Shown: positions 34,283-44,199, counted from the first letter of the stretch. The stretch: DNA of 64,000 nucleotides from Variovorax paradoxus (GCF_030811855.1 NZ_JAUSRN010000001.1:896816-960815), one strand, 5' to 3'. Translations and numbers: made by a program. The notes: generated from the letters alone by a model not told the origin.

Positions 34283-34743
34283 GGCCACCCCATCTTCACC
34301 ACGCCTGGCCACAGCCCATTCGGCTGGGTCGCAGGCATGAGCGCTGGGTCTATGGGTTGGCGGGACTGCTGTTGCTCTCGGGCACGGGTTGGCTGATCGC
34401 CCACTATTTCCTGGCCATCCCGAGCGAATTCGGAGACCCGCACCAGGCTTCCGAACCGTGGTGGCTGCGCCTTCACGGCGCGGCGGCCATGGGCTTCCTG
34501 GTGATCGTCGGCACGGTGCTCCTGAACCACGTCGTGCGCGCGTGGCATCTGCGCAGGAATCACAGGAGCGGGCTTGTCTTCATGGGTCTCCTGGCCGCGA
34601 TGGTGCTGACGGGCTACGCGCTCTATTATTTCAGCGGCGAAGAGACGCGGCCCTGGATCAGCAAGGTGCATTGGGTTGCGGGGCTTGCCTCGGCCGTGGC
34701 CCTGCCGATCCATGTCGTGCTGGGCCGGCGCCGCAGGACGTGA
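34279..34743 (+). CDS. Small four-helix membrane protein, probable b-type cytochrome
   Basis: 154 residues with four predicted helices (WVYGLAGLLLLSGTGWLIAHYFL; LRLHGAAAMGFLVIVGTVLL; GLVFMGLLAAMVLTGYALYYF; VHWVAGLASAVALPIHVVLG). Histidines sit in or beside the helices (HYF, LHGAA, NHVV, VHWVAG, PIHVV), as in DUF4405/cytochrome b561-like haem proteins. Translationally coupled to apbE by ATGA. Likely passes electrons from the quinone pool or NADH side to the flavinylated periplasmic protein; haem binding is inferred. Confidence 0.75.
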   Translation: MRPPHLHHAWPQPIRLGRRHERWVYGLAGLLLLSGTGWLIAHYFLAIPSEFGDPHQASEPWWLRLHGAAAMGFLVIVGTVLLNHVVRAWHLRRNHRSGLVFMGLLAAMVLTGYALYYFSGEETRPWISKVHWVAGLASAVALPIHVVLGRRRRT

Positions 34744-34821
34744 ACCGTTGGCGGCACGCTGCAACGGTCATCATTCCGGTTGAAAGCGGCGGCGCCGCGT
34801 CCGACACCGGGCCAACCGCGG

Positions 34822-35163
34822 ATGCCCGACCATCGCGGTATGCCATCGCTTCGAAGCATCGCCGTCACCGTCCTTGAAGACAAGGAGGGTGCCTACCGCT
34901 GGCGCCTGGTCGAGCTGGAAGAAGAGAGCTGGCGGGTGCTGCGCCAGCAGCCGCGATCCACGAAGACCTACCATGCCGCGATGGCGGCCGGCCTGGTCGA
35001 ACTGCAGCAGATGGTCGAAGACCTCGACGTGGGCCCGCGCGAAGATGAATCCGAAGGCAAACCGGAACCCAAGCCGGAACCCAAGCCCGAATCAGAACCC
35101 GCGGAAGGCAAGAAAAGCGGCGCGGCCTTTGGGTTCGGTTTCGGACTGCCGAAGATCGGGTAG
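34822..35163 (+). CDS. Small hypothetical protein with Lys-Pro-Glu repeat tail
   Basis: 113 residues (or 107 from the ATG at 34840). The first half is a compact alpha/beta-looking segment (IAVTVLEDKEGAYRWRLVELEEESWRVLRQQ). It is followed by a KPEPKPEPKPESEP run and a glycine/phenylalanine-rich end (GAAFGFGFGLPKIG). I do not recognise a family. It lies between the flavin operon and an AraC gene, without a strong ribosome-binding site at either start. Confidence 0.6.
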   Translation: MPDHRGMPSLRSIAVTVLEDKEGAYRWRLVELEEESWRVLRQQPRSTKTYHAAMAAGLVELQQMVEDLDVGPREDESEGKPEPKPEPKPESEPAEGKKSGAAFGFGFGLPKIG

Positions 35164-35273
35164 CTCCGCGGAGAGACCTTGCGCACTTCGCTGGATTTCT
35201 TGCCTGATCCTCTGCCGAAGCTTCTCTTTTGTGGATGAAGAGCTGCTTGCGCGTTAGAGTCTTCCGCGGAGGC
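35164..35273. promoter_or_regulatory. Paired CCGCGG palindromes upstream of AraC gene
   Basis: A perfect palindrome CTCCGCGGAG at 35164-35173 and the near-copy CTTCCGCGGAGG at 35261-35272 bracket the 120-bp gap before the AraC regulator at 35284. Two related symmetrical sites about 97 bp apart could be looping operators. No further evidence. Confidence 0.25.
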
Positions 35274-35283
35274 TCCGAGCAAC

Positions 35284-36246
35284 ATGGCATCCATACAACC
35301 CGACGCGGCCGCGCAGTGCAAAGCGCTGCAGGAAGCAATGGCGCGCATCATCGGCTCGCGCACCCCGGGAGTGGGTGACTTCCCAACGCCGATTGCCGGG
35401 CTTGCCTTCTTCCGGCGCGAATCTCCCGCGCCGCCGGCCGCCTGCATGATCGAGCCGAGCATCGTTCTCGTGGCGCAGGGCGCAAAGCAGATTTGGATCG
35501 GCGGCGAGGCGTATCCCTACGACACCTCGCAATTCCTCGTCACCTCGCTGAACCTGCCCGCCAATTCGGAGGTGAGGATGGCAAGCCCGCAGCAGCCTTG
35601 CCTCGGCCTGGTGCTGAAGCTCGACGTGCGCGTGGTGGCCGAGCTGATCGCGCAGGGCGGTCTGCCGTCGCACCGCGATCGCTCCGGGGGCGCGGGCGTG
35701 GGTATCGGCACGGCAACGCCGGCGCTGCTGGCGCCGATCGCGCGCCTCGTGGAGTTGCTGGACGAGCCCGAAGCTATTCCCGTTCTCGCGCCGATGATCC
35801 ACCGCGAAATCCACTACCGGCTGCTTGGGAGCGACCAGGCGGGCAAGCTGCGGCAGATCGCCTCCGTGGACGGACAAGGCCATCGGATTGCAAGAGCCAT
35901 CGACTGGCTTACGCTGAACTACGCCTTGCCGCTTCGCGTCGATGAACTCGCGGTGCGCGTGCAGATGAGCACGCCGACCTTCCATCACCACTTTCGGCAG
36001 CTCACTGCGATGAGCCCGCTGCAGTACCAGAAGTGGCTGCGATTGAACGAGGCCAAGCGACTGATGCTGAACGAGCACCTCGATGCGGCCAGTGCGGCCT
36101 TCAGGGTCGGCTACGAAAGCCCCTCCCAGTTCAGCCGCGAATACAGCCGCTTGTTCGGCGCCCCGCCCAAGCGGGACATCGGCGTGCTGCGCGGCGGAGC
36201 CAGGGGCATCGACGCACACGAGCCAGGGCTGCCGAATCTCGCGTGA
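35284..36246 (+). CDS. AraC-family transcriptional regulator
   Basis: 320 residues with an AraC_N-type N-terminal domain (MIEPSIVLVAQGAKQIWIGGEAYPYDTSQFLVTSLNLP) and a C-terminal double HTH (LRVDELAVRVQMSTPTFHHHFRQLTAMSPLQYQKWLRLNEAKRLML, then AAFRVGYESPSQFSREYSRLFG). It precedes paoABC on the same strand by 170 nt. This layout is frequent for regulators of aldehyde-responsive oxidoreductases; control of paoABC is inferred. Confidence 0.9.
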   Translation: MASIQPDAAAQCKALQEAMARIIGSRTPGVGDFPTPIAGLAFFRRESPAPPAACMIEPSIVLVAQGAKQIWIGGEAYPYDTSQFLVTSLNLPANSEVRMASPQQPCLGLVLKLDVRVVAELIAQGGLPSHRDRSGGAGVGIGTATPALLAPIARLVELLDEPEAIPVLAPMIHREIHYRLLGSDQAGKLRQIASVDGQGHRIARAIDWLTLNYALPLRVDELAVRVQMSTPTFHHHFRQLTAMSPLQYQKWLRLNEAKRLMLNEHLDAASAAFRVGYESPSQFSREYSRLFGAPPKRDIGVLRGGARGIDAHEPGLPNLA

Positions 36247-36415
36247 GAACTTAGGTCCACAAGACCTCGCGAGCTCAGCGGATTGGGCAAGAAAACGAGC
36301 GGAATGCTCTACCAATCGGCGGGCAGCTCTAGAAAAATGGTGGACAGGGTGCCCGCTTTTACGCGGCGCTTGCCCTCCCCACGACTCGCCCGAACTTCGA
36401 ACAACAGGAGCTGAC

Positions 36416-37063
36416 ATGGACAGTCCCACAACCCCCTTGATCTCGCGGCGCGATGCCCTCATCGTCGGTGCTGCTACGGCCGCGGCGGTTTCATCTTCCG
36501 CGCCCGCCATGGCCACGCAGGCTGCGCCTTCTGCATCGGCATCGGCGATACCGCGCGCAAAGCTCACGCTGAACGTGAACGGCCAGGCTCACTCGCTCGA
36601 CCTCGACACGCGAACGACCTTGCTCGATGCGCTGCGCGAGCACCTGCACCTCGGCGGCACCAAGAAGGGCTGCGACCACGGCCAATGCGGCGCCTGCACG
36701 GTCATTGCGGATGGGCGGCGGATCAACGCCTGCCTGTCGCTCGCCGTCATGCACGACGGCGGGCAGATCACCACCATCGAAGGGCTCGGCACGCCGCAGA
36801 ACATGCATCCGCTGCAGGCTGCCTTCGTCAAGCACGACGGTTATCAGTGCGGCTACTGCACACCTGGGCAGATCTGCTCGGCGGTGGCCGTGCTCGATGA
36901 AATCAAGCGCGGGGTACCGAGCCACGTGAGTGCTGATCTCACGGTGCGGCCGCTGCTGTCGGCCGACGAACTGCGCGAGCGCATGAGCGGCAACATCTGC
37001 CGCTGCGGCGCTTATTCCAACATCGTCGATGCCATCACCGAGGTGGCGGGGAGCCGGACATGA
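36416..37063 (+). CDS. paoA: Aldehyde oxidoreductase [2Fe-2S] subunit, PaoA type
   Basis: 215-residue iron-sulphur subunit of a xanthine-oxidase-family enzyme. N-terminal Tat signal ([17 protein letters not shown]). Plant-type [2Fe-2S] cluster cysteines in [12 protein letters not shown] plus the following Cys, and the second cluster in [11 protein letters not shown] and NICRCGAY. In E. coli PaoABC, this heterotrimer oxidises aromatic aldehydes in the periplasm. ACAGGAG precedes the ATG. Overlaps paoB by ATGA. Confidence 0.93.
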   Translation: MDSPTTPLISRRDALIVGAATAAAVSSSAPAMATQAAPSASASAIPRAKLTLNVNGQAHSLDLDTRTTLLDALREHLHLGGTKKGCDHGQCGACTVIADGRRINACLSLAVMHDGGQITTIEGLGTPQNMHPLQAAFVKHDGYQCGYCTPGQICSAVAVLDEIKRGVPSHVSADLTVRPLLSADELRERMSGNICRCGAYSNIVDAITEVAGSRT

Positions 37064-38010
37064 AGCCGTTCACCTATGAGCGCGCGCAGTCTCCTGCGCA
37101 GGCCGCAGCGGCTGTCGCGCAGAGCCCTGGTGCCAAGTTCATTGCGGGCGGCACCAACCTGCTGGACCTCATGAAGCTGCAGATCGAAGCACCCACGCAT
37201 CTGGTCGACGTGAACGGCCTGGCGCTGGACAAGATCGAACCCACGTCCGAAGGCGGCTTGCGCATCGGCGCCATGGTGCGCAACGCCGATCTGGCGGCTG
37301 ATGAGCGCGTGCGCCGCGACTACGGCGTGCTCTCGCGTGCGCTGCTGGCCGGCGCTTCGGGCCAGTTGCGCAACAAGGCGACGACGGCGGGCAACCTGCT
37401 GCAGCGCACGCGCTGCCCCTACTTCTATGACACCGACCAGCCGTGCAACAAGCGCCAGCCCGGCAGCGGCTGCAGTGCCATCGGCGGTGTCACCCGCCAG
37501 CATGCGGTGATCGGCACGAGCAAGGCCTGCATTGCGACGCATCCGAGCGACATGGCGGTGGCGATGCGCGTGCTCGACGCGGCAGTGGAGACGGTGCGCC
37601 CCGACGGCCGCACGCGCGTGATCCCGATCGCCGACTTCCATCGCCTGCCGGGCGATACGCCGCACATCGAGACGGCGCTGGAGCGGGATGAGCTGATCAC
37701 CAGCGTCACGCTGCCAAGGCCCATCGGCGGCACGCAGATCTACCGCAAGGTACGAGACCGTGCCTCGTATGCGTTCGCTCTGGTATCCGTTGCCGCGATC
37801 GTGCAGCGGGATGGCTCGGGCCGCGTGGCACTCGGTGGCGTGGCGCACAGGCCGTGGCGTGTCGAGGCTGCGGAGGCCGCGATGCCGCAGGGTGCGAAGG
37901 CCGTGACCGCGCAGTTGCTGGCCGGCGCGCAGCCCACGCACGAGAACGCATTCAAATTGCCATTGGCCGAGCGGGCGCTGGCCGCGGCCCTGGTGCAAGC
38001 GAGGAGCTGA
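37060..38010 (+). CDS. paoB: Aldehyde oxidoreductase FAD subunit, PaoB type
   Basis: 316-residue FAD-binding subunit. The FAD site [19 protein letters not shown] is present. So is the extra cysteine set typical of PaoB, which holds a [4Fe-4S] cluster ([27 protein letters not shown] and [15 protein letters not shown]). No signal peptide; it would ride out with the Tat-tagged PaoA. Five nucleotides separate it from paoC. Confidence 0.93.
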   Translation: MKPFTYERAQSPAQAAAAVAQSPGAKFIAGGTNLLDLMKLQIEAPTHLVDVNGLALDKIEPTSEGGLRIGAMVRNADLAADERVRRDYGVLSRALLAGASGQLRNKATTAGNLLQRTRCPYFYDTDQPCNKRQPGSGCSAIGGVTRQHAVIGTSKACIATHPSDMAVAMRVLDAAVETVRPDGRTRVIPIADFHRLPGDTPHIETALERDELITSVTLPRPIGGTQIYRKVRDRASYAFALVSVAAIVQRDGSGRVALGGVAHRPWRVEAAEAAMPQGAKAVTAQLLAGAQPTHENAFKLPLAERALAAALVQARS

Positions 38011-38015
38011 ACATC

Positions 38016-40226
38016 ATGAAATTCGACACACCCGCCACCACCAATCCCATCGACCAGCTCAAGATCATCGGCAAGCCCACAGACCGGATCGACGGGCCGC
38101 TGAAGACCACCGGCACCGCACGCTACGCCTATGAACGCAACACCGAGGTGCCCAACGCCGCATACGGCTATGTGGTGGGCGCCGGCATTGCCAAGGGCCG
38201 TATCGCCTCGATGGACCTGAAGGCCGCGCGTGCGGCGCCGGGCGTGCTGGCCATCGTCACTGCGCGCAATGCCGGCAAGCTCGCCAAGGGCGACTTCAAT
38301 ACCGCCAAGCTGCTGGGCGGGCCCGAGATCGACCACTACCACCAGGCGGTCGCGATCGTCGTCGCCCAGACCTTCGAGCAGGCGCGCGCCGCGGCGCAGC
38401 TGGTGCACATCGCGTACACGCGCGCACCGGGCCGCTTCGACCTGGCCGCCGAAAAAGATGCGGCGCAGCTGCCCAAGCCCAATCCGTTTTCTGGCGAACC
38501 GGAAACAAAAACGGGCGATTTTCCCGGCGCGTTCGCGGCGGCCCCTGTACAGATCGATGCGACCTACACCACGCCCGACGAGTCGCACGCGATGATGGAA
38601 CCGCATGCGTCGATTGCGCAATGGAAGGGCGACAAGCTCACCATCTGGACATCGAACCAGATGATTGCCTGGGGCGTTGGCGACGTGGCCAAGACGCTGG
38701 GCATTCCCAAGGCCAATGTCCGCTTGGTCTCGCCCTTCATCGGCGGCGGCTTTGGCGGCAAGCTGTTCGTGCGCGCGGATGCGGTGCTTGCCGCGCTGGG
38801 TGCGAGGGCGGCCAAGCGGCCCGTGAAGGTGGCACTCCAGCGGCCCTTGATGATGAACAACACCACGCACCGGCCCGCGACCATCCAGCGCATCCGCATC
38901 GGTGCCGCAAGGGACGGCAAGATCGCCGCCATCGCCCACGAGGGCTGGTCCGGTGATCTGCCAGGCGGACAGGCGGAGACGGCGGTCAACCAGACCCGGC
39001 TGCTGTATGCCGGCGCCAACCGGCTGACGACCACGCGGCTCGCCGTGCTCGACCTGCCCGAGGGCAACGCCATGCGCGCGCCCGGCGAGGCGCCGGGCAT
39101 GATGGCGCTGGAGATCGCCATGGACGAAATGGCGGAGAAGCTCGGCATCGACCCGGTCGAGTTTCGTGTGATCAACGACACGCAGGTCGATCCCGAGAAG
39201 CCGGAGCGGCCTTATTCGCAGCGCAAGCTGATCGAATGCCTGCGCACCGGCGCCGAGCGCTTCGGCTGGAGCAAGCGCAACGCGGCACCGGGCCGGCAGC
39301 GCGACGGACGCTGGCTCGTGGGCATGGGCATGGCCGCCGCGTTCCGCAACAACCTGTTGGCGAAGTCAGCCGCGCGCGTGCGCCTGGACAACCGGGGCAT
39401 GGTCACGGTGGAAACCGACATGACCGATATCGGCACCGGCTCGTACACCATCATTGCGCAGACAGCGGCCGAGACGATGGGGCTGCCGCTTGACAAGGTG
39501 CTCGTGCGCCTGGGCGATTCGGCGTATCCCGTTTCGGCCGGCTCGGGCGGACAGTGGGGCGCCAACAACTCGACGTCGGGCGTCTATGCTGCCTGCATGA
39601 AGCTGCGCGAAGCCGTGGCGCGCAAGCTGGGCTTCGCAGTATCGGAAGCCGAATTCTCGGACGGCATGGTGCGCGGCGGGGAGCGCGTGGTGCCGCTTGC
39701 CGAGGCCGCGGGCGCGAACGGATTGGTGGCCGAGGACGGCATCGAGTACGGCGACCTCGACAAGAAGTACCAGCAGTCCACCTTCGGCGCGCACTTTGTG
39801 GAGGTCGGCGTCGACGCCGCCACCGGCGAGATACGCGTGCGCCGCATGCTCGCGGTGTGCGCCGCGGGCCGCATCCTCAATCCCAAGTCGGCCCGCAGCC
39901 AGGTGATCGGCGCGATGACGATGGGCGTCGGAGGGGCGCTGATGGAAGAGCTGGCGCTCGACAAGCGGCACGGCTTCTTCGTCAACCACGACCTCGCGGG
40001 CTATGAGGTGCCGGTGCACGCCGACATCCCGCACCAGGAGGTGATCTTCCTGGACGAGACGGACCCGATCTCTTCGCCGATGAAGGCCAAGGGCGTGGGC
40101 GAACTCGGCATGTGCGGCGTCGCGGCCGCCGTGGCCAACGCGGTTTACAACGCGACCGGCGTGCGGGTGCGCAACTATCCGATCACGCTCGACAAGCTGC
40201 TCGATCGCCTGCCGCCGGTGGCGTGA
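38016..40226 (+). CDS. paoC: Aldehyde oxidoreductase molybdopterin subunit, PaoC type
   Basis: 736-residue catalytic subunit binding the molybdenum cofactor. Marks: GGGFGGKLFVRADAV, NAMRAPGEAPGMMALEIAMDEMA, GSGGQWGANNS and the catalytic glutamate region KAKGVGELGMCGVAAAVANAV. Length fits PaoC (about 730). A PaoD/XdhC-type maturation chaperone gene, which often follows, is absent; the next gene is a convergent exporter. The physiological aldehyde is unknown. Confidence 0.93.
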   Translation: MKFDTPATTNPIDQLKIIGKPTDRIDGPLKTTGTARYAYERNTEVPNAAYGYVVGAGIAKGRIASMDLKAARAAPGVLAIVTARNAGKLAKGDFNTAKLLGGPEIDHYHQAVAIVVAQTFEQARAAAQLVHIAYTRAPGRFDLAAEKDAAQLPKPNPFSGEPETKTGDFPGAFAAAPVQIDATYTTPDESHAMMEPHASIAQWKGDKLTIWTSNQMIAWGVGDVAKTLGIPKANVRLVSPFIGGGFGGKLFVRADAVLAALGARAAKRPVKVALQRPLMMNNTTHRPATIQRIRIGAARDGKIAAIAHEGWSGDLPGGQAETAVNQTRLLYAGANRLTTTRLAVLDLPEGNAMRAPGEAPGMMALEIAMDEMAEKLGIDPVEFRVINDTQVDPEKPERPYSQRKLIECLRTGAERFGWSKRNAAPGRQRDGRWLVGMGMAAAFRNNLLAKSAARVRLDNRGMVTVETDMTDIGTGSYTIIAQTAAETMGLPLDKVLVRLGDSAYPVSAGSGGQWGANNSTSGVYAACMKLREAVARKLGFAVSEAEFSDGMVRGGERVVPLAEAAGANGLVAEDGIEYGDLDKKYQQSTFGAHFVEVGVDAATGEIRVRRMLAVCAAGRILNPKSARSQVIGAMTMGVGGALMEELALDKRHGFFVNHDLAGYEVPVHADIPHQEVIFLDETDPISSPMKAKGVGELGMCGVAAAVANAVYNATGVRVRNYPITLDKLLDRLPPVA

Positions 40227-40236
40227 GCTGCCGAGG

Positions 40237-41682
40237 TCATGCCGCTGCGGCCGCCGGGGCTCGGCGGCGGGTGTTCGCAATCAGGGCAGCGCCGGCCAGG
40301 CAAAGGACCGCAAGCACGGCGAGCGCGGAACTGGCGCCTTGGGTGAAGGTGGCCTCGTCCGCACTTGAAAGCGCCGGCCCGCCGACATTTCCAAGGATCT
40401 TGCGGTGCGCGCTGGAAGGCAGCCCTGCCAACGCCACGCTCAGCGCGAGCGCGGTTCCCACCATGATGCCGGTGTTCTGCAGCGTCGACCGGACGCCGTT
40501 GGCAATGCCCCGGCGCTGGGGCATCACGCTCTGGAGGATCGATGCATTGTTCGGCGTCACGAAACTCCCGATGCCCAGGCCCAGCACCCAGAGGCACATC
40601 GACAGCTGCACGGCGCCGATCGTGGGCTGCAGCAGTGCAGCCAGCAGCGCCAATGCGCATGCCGCGAGCAGCATGCCGCCCACGCAGATGGATTCGGGCC
40701 TGAAGCGCCGAAGCAGGATGCCCGCCACGGGTGCGGCCATCAGCATGCCGAATGCGACCGGTGCGATGCGCAGGCCCGCCTCTGAGGGCTGCAGGCCCGC
40801 GCAAGCCTGGAGATACAGGGCCACGAGCAGCAGGGGCGCAGCCTGCGTCATCGACAGGAGCAGGATGCCGGCGTAGGCGGTACGGCGCCCCGGGTCGCCG
40901 AACAGAGTCGGGTCGACCAACGGACTGGCCACGCGCATCTGAAGGCCGGAGAAAAGCCCGATGGCGCAAAGCCCGGCGAGTATGAACGTCCACACGGGCG
41001 TGCTCGTCCATCCGCGGGTGCCCGCCATCGAGAGTGCATAGGTCACGCATCCGATGCCAATGAGGGACAGCGCCGCGCCTGCCAGGTCGAATCGCTCGGG
41101 TGGGGCGGCCTCACTTTGGGGCAGCACCTTCCACGACCACGCCAGCACGCAAAGCCCTGCAGGCACGTTGAGCATGAAGAGCGCGCGCCAGCCCCACCAC
41201 GACACGACGAAGCCGCCGGCCAGCGGGCCCACGACCTGGGCCAGGGCCGCGACCATGGCGAGGACGCCAAGTGCCAGTCCCATCTTGCGGCGGCCGAACG
41301 CATCGCCCACCAAGGCGCTGGCGTTGGCCATGACGCCGGCCGCGCCGATCGCCTGGCCGATGCGGCTGGCCAGCATCAGCTCCGCAGTCGGCGCCAGGGC
41401 GCATGCCGCGCAGGCGGCCACGAAGAGCGACAGTCCCGCGAGGAAGAGCCGGCGCCGTCCCCACAGGTCGGCCAGCCGTCCAAAGCTCAGGATGCAAACC
41501 GTGCTGACCAGCATGTACGACAGCAAAATCCAGCTCGCCTGCGTCGGCGAAGCGCGCAAGCTGTGCGCCACGGCAGGCAGCGCGACGTTGAGTGCGCTGA
41601 GATTGAGAAAGCACAGCAGCGCGCCCGCACTGGCGGCGACCAGCACCGCCCAGCCGACCTTGTCCGCTTCGTCGGCCATCAT
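40237..41682 (-). CDS. MFS drug/metabolite exporter, DHA2 (14-TM) type
   Basis: 481-residue exporter. Motifs: LNLSALNVALPAVAHSLRAS in TM1, motif A in loop 2-3 (FGRLADLWGRRRLFLAG), motif C in TM5 (GLALGVLAMVAALAQVVGPLAGG). The 14-helix pattern matches EmrB/QacA-type drug:H+ antiporters. Ends 10 nt from the convergent paoC stop. It is immediately downstream of the Bug gene (4-nt gap), so it may be the last gene of the amidase-Bug-exporter unit. Confidence 0.9.
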   Translation of the reverse strand: MMADEADKVGWAVLVAASAGALLCFLNLSALNVALPAVAHSLRASPTQASWILLSYMLVSTVCILSFGRLADLWGRRRLFLAGLSLFVAACAACALAPTAELMLASRIGQAIGAAGVMANASALVGDAFGRRKMGLALGVLAMVAALAQVVGPLAGGFVVSWWGWRALFMLNVPAGLCVLAWSWKVLPQSEAAPPERFDLAGAALSLIGIGCVTYALSMAGTRGWTSTPVWTFILAGLCAIGLFSGLQMRVASPLVDPTLFGDPGRRTAYAGILLLSMTQAAPLLLVALYLQACAGLQPSEAGLRIAPVAFGMLMAAPVAGILLRRFRPESICVGGMLLAACALALLAALLQPTIGAVQLSMCLWVLGLGIGSFVTPNNASILQSVMPQRRGIANGVRSTLQNTGIMVGTALALSVALAGLPSSAHRKILGNVGGPALSSADEATFTQGASSALAVLAVLCLAGAALIANTRRRAPAAAAA

Positions 41683-41686
41683 CGAT

Positions 41687-42658
41687 TCAGTCTTCGCTCT
41701 TGAACCCCGACGCCTGGACGATGGGTCGCCAGTACACCCGATCCTCGGCCATGATGCGCTTCAGTTCCGCGCCCGGCAGCCCGGTCGGCTCGAGGCCCAT
41801 GCGATCGACTTGTCCGCGCACTTGCGGATTGCGCATTGCGGCAAGAAGGGCCGTCTCCAGCTTCGCGACCACCTCCTTCGGCGTCCCCGCCGGCACGAAT
41901 GCGGCATAGGAAGCATTGGCGCGGTCGAAGGCGTCATAGCCCGACTCCTTGATCGTCGGAACGTCGGGCAGCCAACTCAAGCGCTTGGTGCCTGCAACGC
42001 CCAATATCCGCAACTTGCCCGCGCGGTGGAGTTCGAGCTGGCTGGCCAGCGCGTCGGTGCCCATCGGCACATGGTTTCCGATGATGTCTGTCGCGAGCGG
42101 CGCACCCCCTTTGTAAGTGACCGGCGTGAGCGGTACACCGACGGCCTTGGACAACTGCAGCACGCTGAAGTGCAGCCCGCCTCCGAGGTTGGTCAGTCCC
42201 ACGCTGGCGTTGGCAGGATTCTTCTTGATCCAGGCCACGTACTCGGGAATCGTCTTGAACGGCTGATCTGCGCCGGCGGAAACGACGCAGGGCACATTCG
42301 CCAGGTGCGCGACAGGTATGAAATCCTTGTCGACGTCATAGTTCAGCCGCGCATAGGTCATCGGAAAAAGGACGAAAGGCGGTGTGGCGCCCATCAGGAT
42401 CGTGCGGCCATCGGGCCGTGCGGTCTTGACCGCCTCGATGGAAATCCGAGTCGAGGCGCCGGGCCGGCTCTCCACCAGCACGGGTTCCTTGAGCGTGGTG
42501 CGCAAATCCTCGGCCAGCGAGCGCGCCAGACTGTCGAGGGCGCCACCCGGCGGAACGCCGATGATCAGCCGGATGGGCGCGTTGTTGTCGGCCTGCGCAG
42601 CCGCGCCGATCAAGGCGATCGACGCACCGAGAAAAAGTGTCTTGAGGAACGAGGCCAT
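41687..42658 (-). CDS. Bug-family periplasmic solute-binding protein
   Basis: 323 residues. Signal peptide SFLKTLFLGASIALIGAAAQA, then IRLIIGVPPGGALDSLARSLAEDL, PVLVESRPGASTRISIEAVK and LTPVTYKGGAPLATDIIGNHVPMG. Follows the amidase gene by 47 nt in the same direction. A plausible reading is that it binds an amide that the amidase hydrolyses. Confidence 0.92.
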   Translation of the reverse strand: MASFLKTLFLGASIALIGAAAQADNNAPIRLIIGVPPGGALDSLARSLAEDLRTTLKEPVLVESRPGASTRISIEAVKTARPDGRTILMGATPPFVLFPMTYARLNYDVDKDFIPVAHLANVPCVVSAGADQPFKTIPEYVAWIKKNPANASVGLTNLGGGLHFSVLQLSKAVGVPLTPVTYKGGAPLATDIIGNHVPMGTDALASQLELHRAGKLRILGVAGTKRLSWLPDVPTIKESGYDAFDRANASYAAFVPAGTPKEVVAKLETALLAAMRNPQVRGQVDRMGLEPTGLPGAELKRIMAEDRVYWRPIVQASGFKSED

Positions 42659-42705
42659 GGTGGAGGTACCTTCAAAGTTGAGAACGGAAAGGGAGAGGAA
42701 CGGAC

Positions 42706-44157
42706 TCAGAAGGCGAGGGCGGGCAGCGCGTTGGCTGGCCAGTGCGCGGCTTCGAAAGATGCCGCGGCCTGCAGCAGCTGCTGGTCCTCGCGAAAGCGGC
42801 CGACCAGTTGCATGCCGATGGGCAGGCCGTCGCGGCCGGCACCGCATGGCAGGCTGATGGCGGGATGGCCCGTGAGGTTGAAGGGCATCGTCCACGGGAA
42901 CCAGTTCGGCCGCACCTCGGCATACGCTTCGCCATCGATCTCGATGCTGCCGAACAGGTTCTGGTCGATTGGCAGGGCGGTGCGCGACAGAGTGGGCGTG
43001 AAGATGAAGTCGTGGGTCTCCAACTGAGCCTGGACCTTGCGAAAGAGCGCGGTCCTGGCAAACATGGCCTGCTGGAAGGCGACCCCGTCGACGTGCTCTG
43101 CGAGCGCGAGCTGCTGCAGCAGCGACGGGCTCAACTCGCTGGCATGTGCTTCGGCCAGTGGCGCGAAGCGGCCGCGCCAGCTGGTGTGGTTGATGACCCG
43201 CCACACCGGCTCGACGTCAAAGCCCTCGCCCGACATCAACTCGAGTTCCGCGCCCATCGAACGCAATGTGGCAAGCGCGGCTTCGAAGGCCGCAGCAACG
43301 TCGGCGGAGATCGGTCGCCCCTCGAGCCTTGCGGAGTAGAGAATCCGTTTGCCACGAAGATCGCCGGCGGGCTGCAGCGTGTCGAAGTAGCGCTGCGCCG
43401 GCACGCCCAGCGACCACGGGTCGGACCCATGGGCACCCGTCATGGCCTGCAGCATGAGCGCCGTGTCGGCCACGTTGCGCGTGGTGGGCGTCACATAGGT
43501 GTAGTTGCCGAAGGCGTCTTGCACTTGGCTGTGGGGCACCACGCCCAGGCTCTGCTTCAAGCCGACGACGCCGTTGCATGCGGCCGGTATGCGCGTCGAG
43601 CCCCCGCCGTCGGTGGCAATGGCCAGGGGCGCGATACCCGCCGCCATCGACGAGGCCGCACCGCCGCTCGAGCCGCCACTGGTGCGCGTGGCATCCCATG
43701 CGTTGCGGGTGCTTCCGAAAAGAGGCGCATCGGTCAGGCACTTGGCGCCAAATTCGGACGTGGTCGTCTTGCCGATCAGGATGCCGCCCGCCTCGCGCAT
43801 GCGCGCCACGGCCACCGCGTCTTGCGCGGGAACGTGGTCGCGATGCAGCACCGAGCCGTACGTCGTCCTGACGTTCGCGGTGTCGACGATGTCCTTCACC
43901 GTGAAGGGCAGTCCGTGGAGCAGGCCCAACGCCTCGCCCTTCATTAGCGCGGCTTCGGCGGCCCGGGCCTCTGCCATCGCCTGCTCATGGCAGAGCGTGA
44001 TGAAGCAGTTCAGGTGCGGCTGGACCGCGTCGGCGCGGCGCAAGACTTCTTCGACGATCTCCACCGGCGAGAGCTTCCGCTGCGCAACGAGCATGCGCAT
44101 CGTCCCAGCGGACATTTCGCAGATCTCGGATTTTGGAAGACGAGGAAGCTTTTTCAT
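42706..44157 (-). CDS. Amidase (amidase-signature family)
   Basis: 483-residue Ser-cisSer-Lys amidase. The catalytic lysine is in LPFTVKDIVDTANVRTTYG. The Gly/Ser-rich signature with both catalytic serines is in RTSGGSSGGAASSMAAGIAPLAIATDGGGSTRIPA. Normal length and C-terminal layout (TGHPAISLPCGAGRDGLPIGMQLVG). First gene of a unit with a Bug protein and a DHA2 exporter, divergent from a LysR gene 70 nt away. Substrate unknown. Confidence 0.93.
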   Translation of the reverse strand: MKKLPRLPKSEICEMSAGTMRMLVAQRKLSPVEIVEEVLRRADAVQPHLNCFITLCHEQAMAEARAAEAALMKGEALGLLHGLPFTVKDIVDTANVRTTYGSVLHRDHVPAQDAVAVARMREAGGILIGKTTTSEFGAKCLTDAPLFGSTRNAWDATRTSGGSSGGAASSMAAGIAPLAIATDGGGSTRIPAACNGVVGLKQSLGVVPHSQVQDAFGNYTYVTPTTRNVADTALMLQAMTGAHGSDPWSLGVPAQRYFDTLQPAGDLRGKRILYSARLEGRPISADVAAAFEAALATLRSMGAELELMSGEGFDVEPVWRVINHTSWRGRFAPLAEAHASELSPSLLQQLALAEHVDGVAFQQAMFARTALFRKVQAQLETHDFIFTPTLSRTALPIDQNLFGSIEIDGEAYAEVRPNWFPWTMPFNLTGHPAISLPCGAGRDGLPIGMQLVGRFREDQQLLQAAASFEAAHWPANALPALAF

Positions 44158-44199
44158 GGTGTAAATGATTGACGCGCCGCACCTTCAGGTCCAATACTG

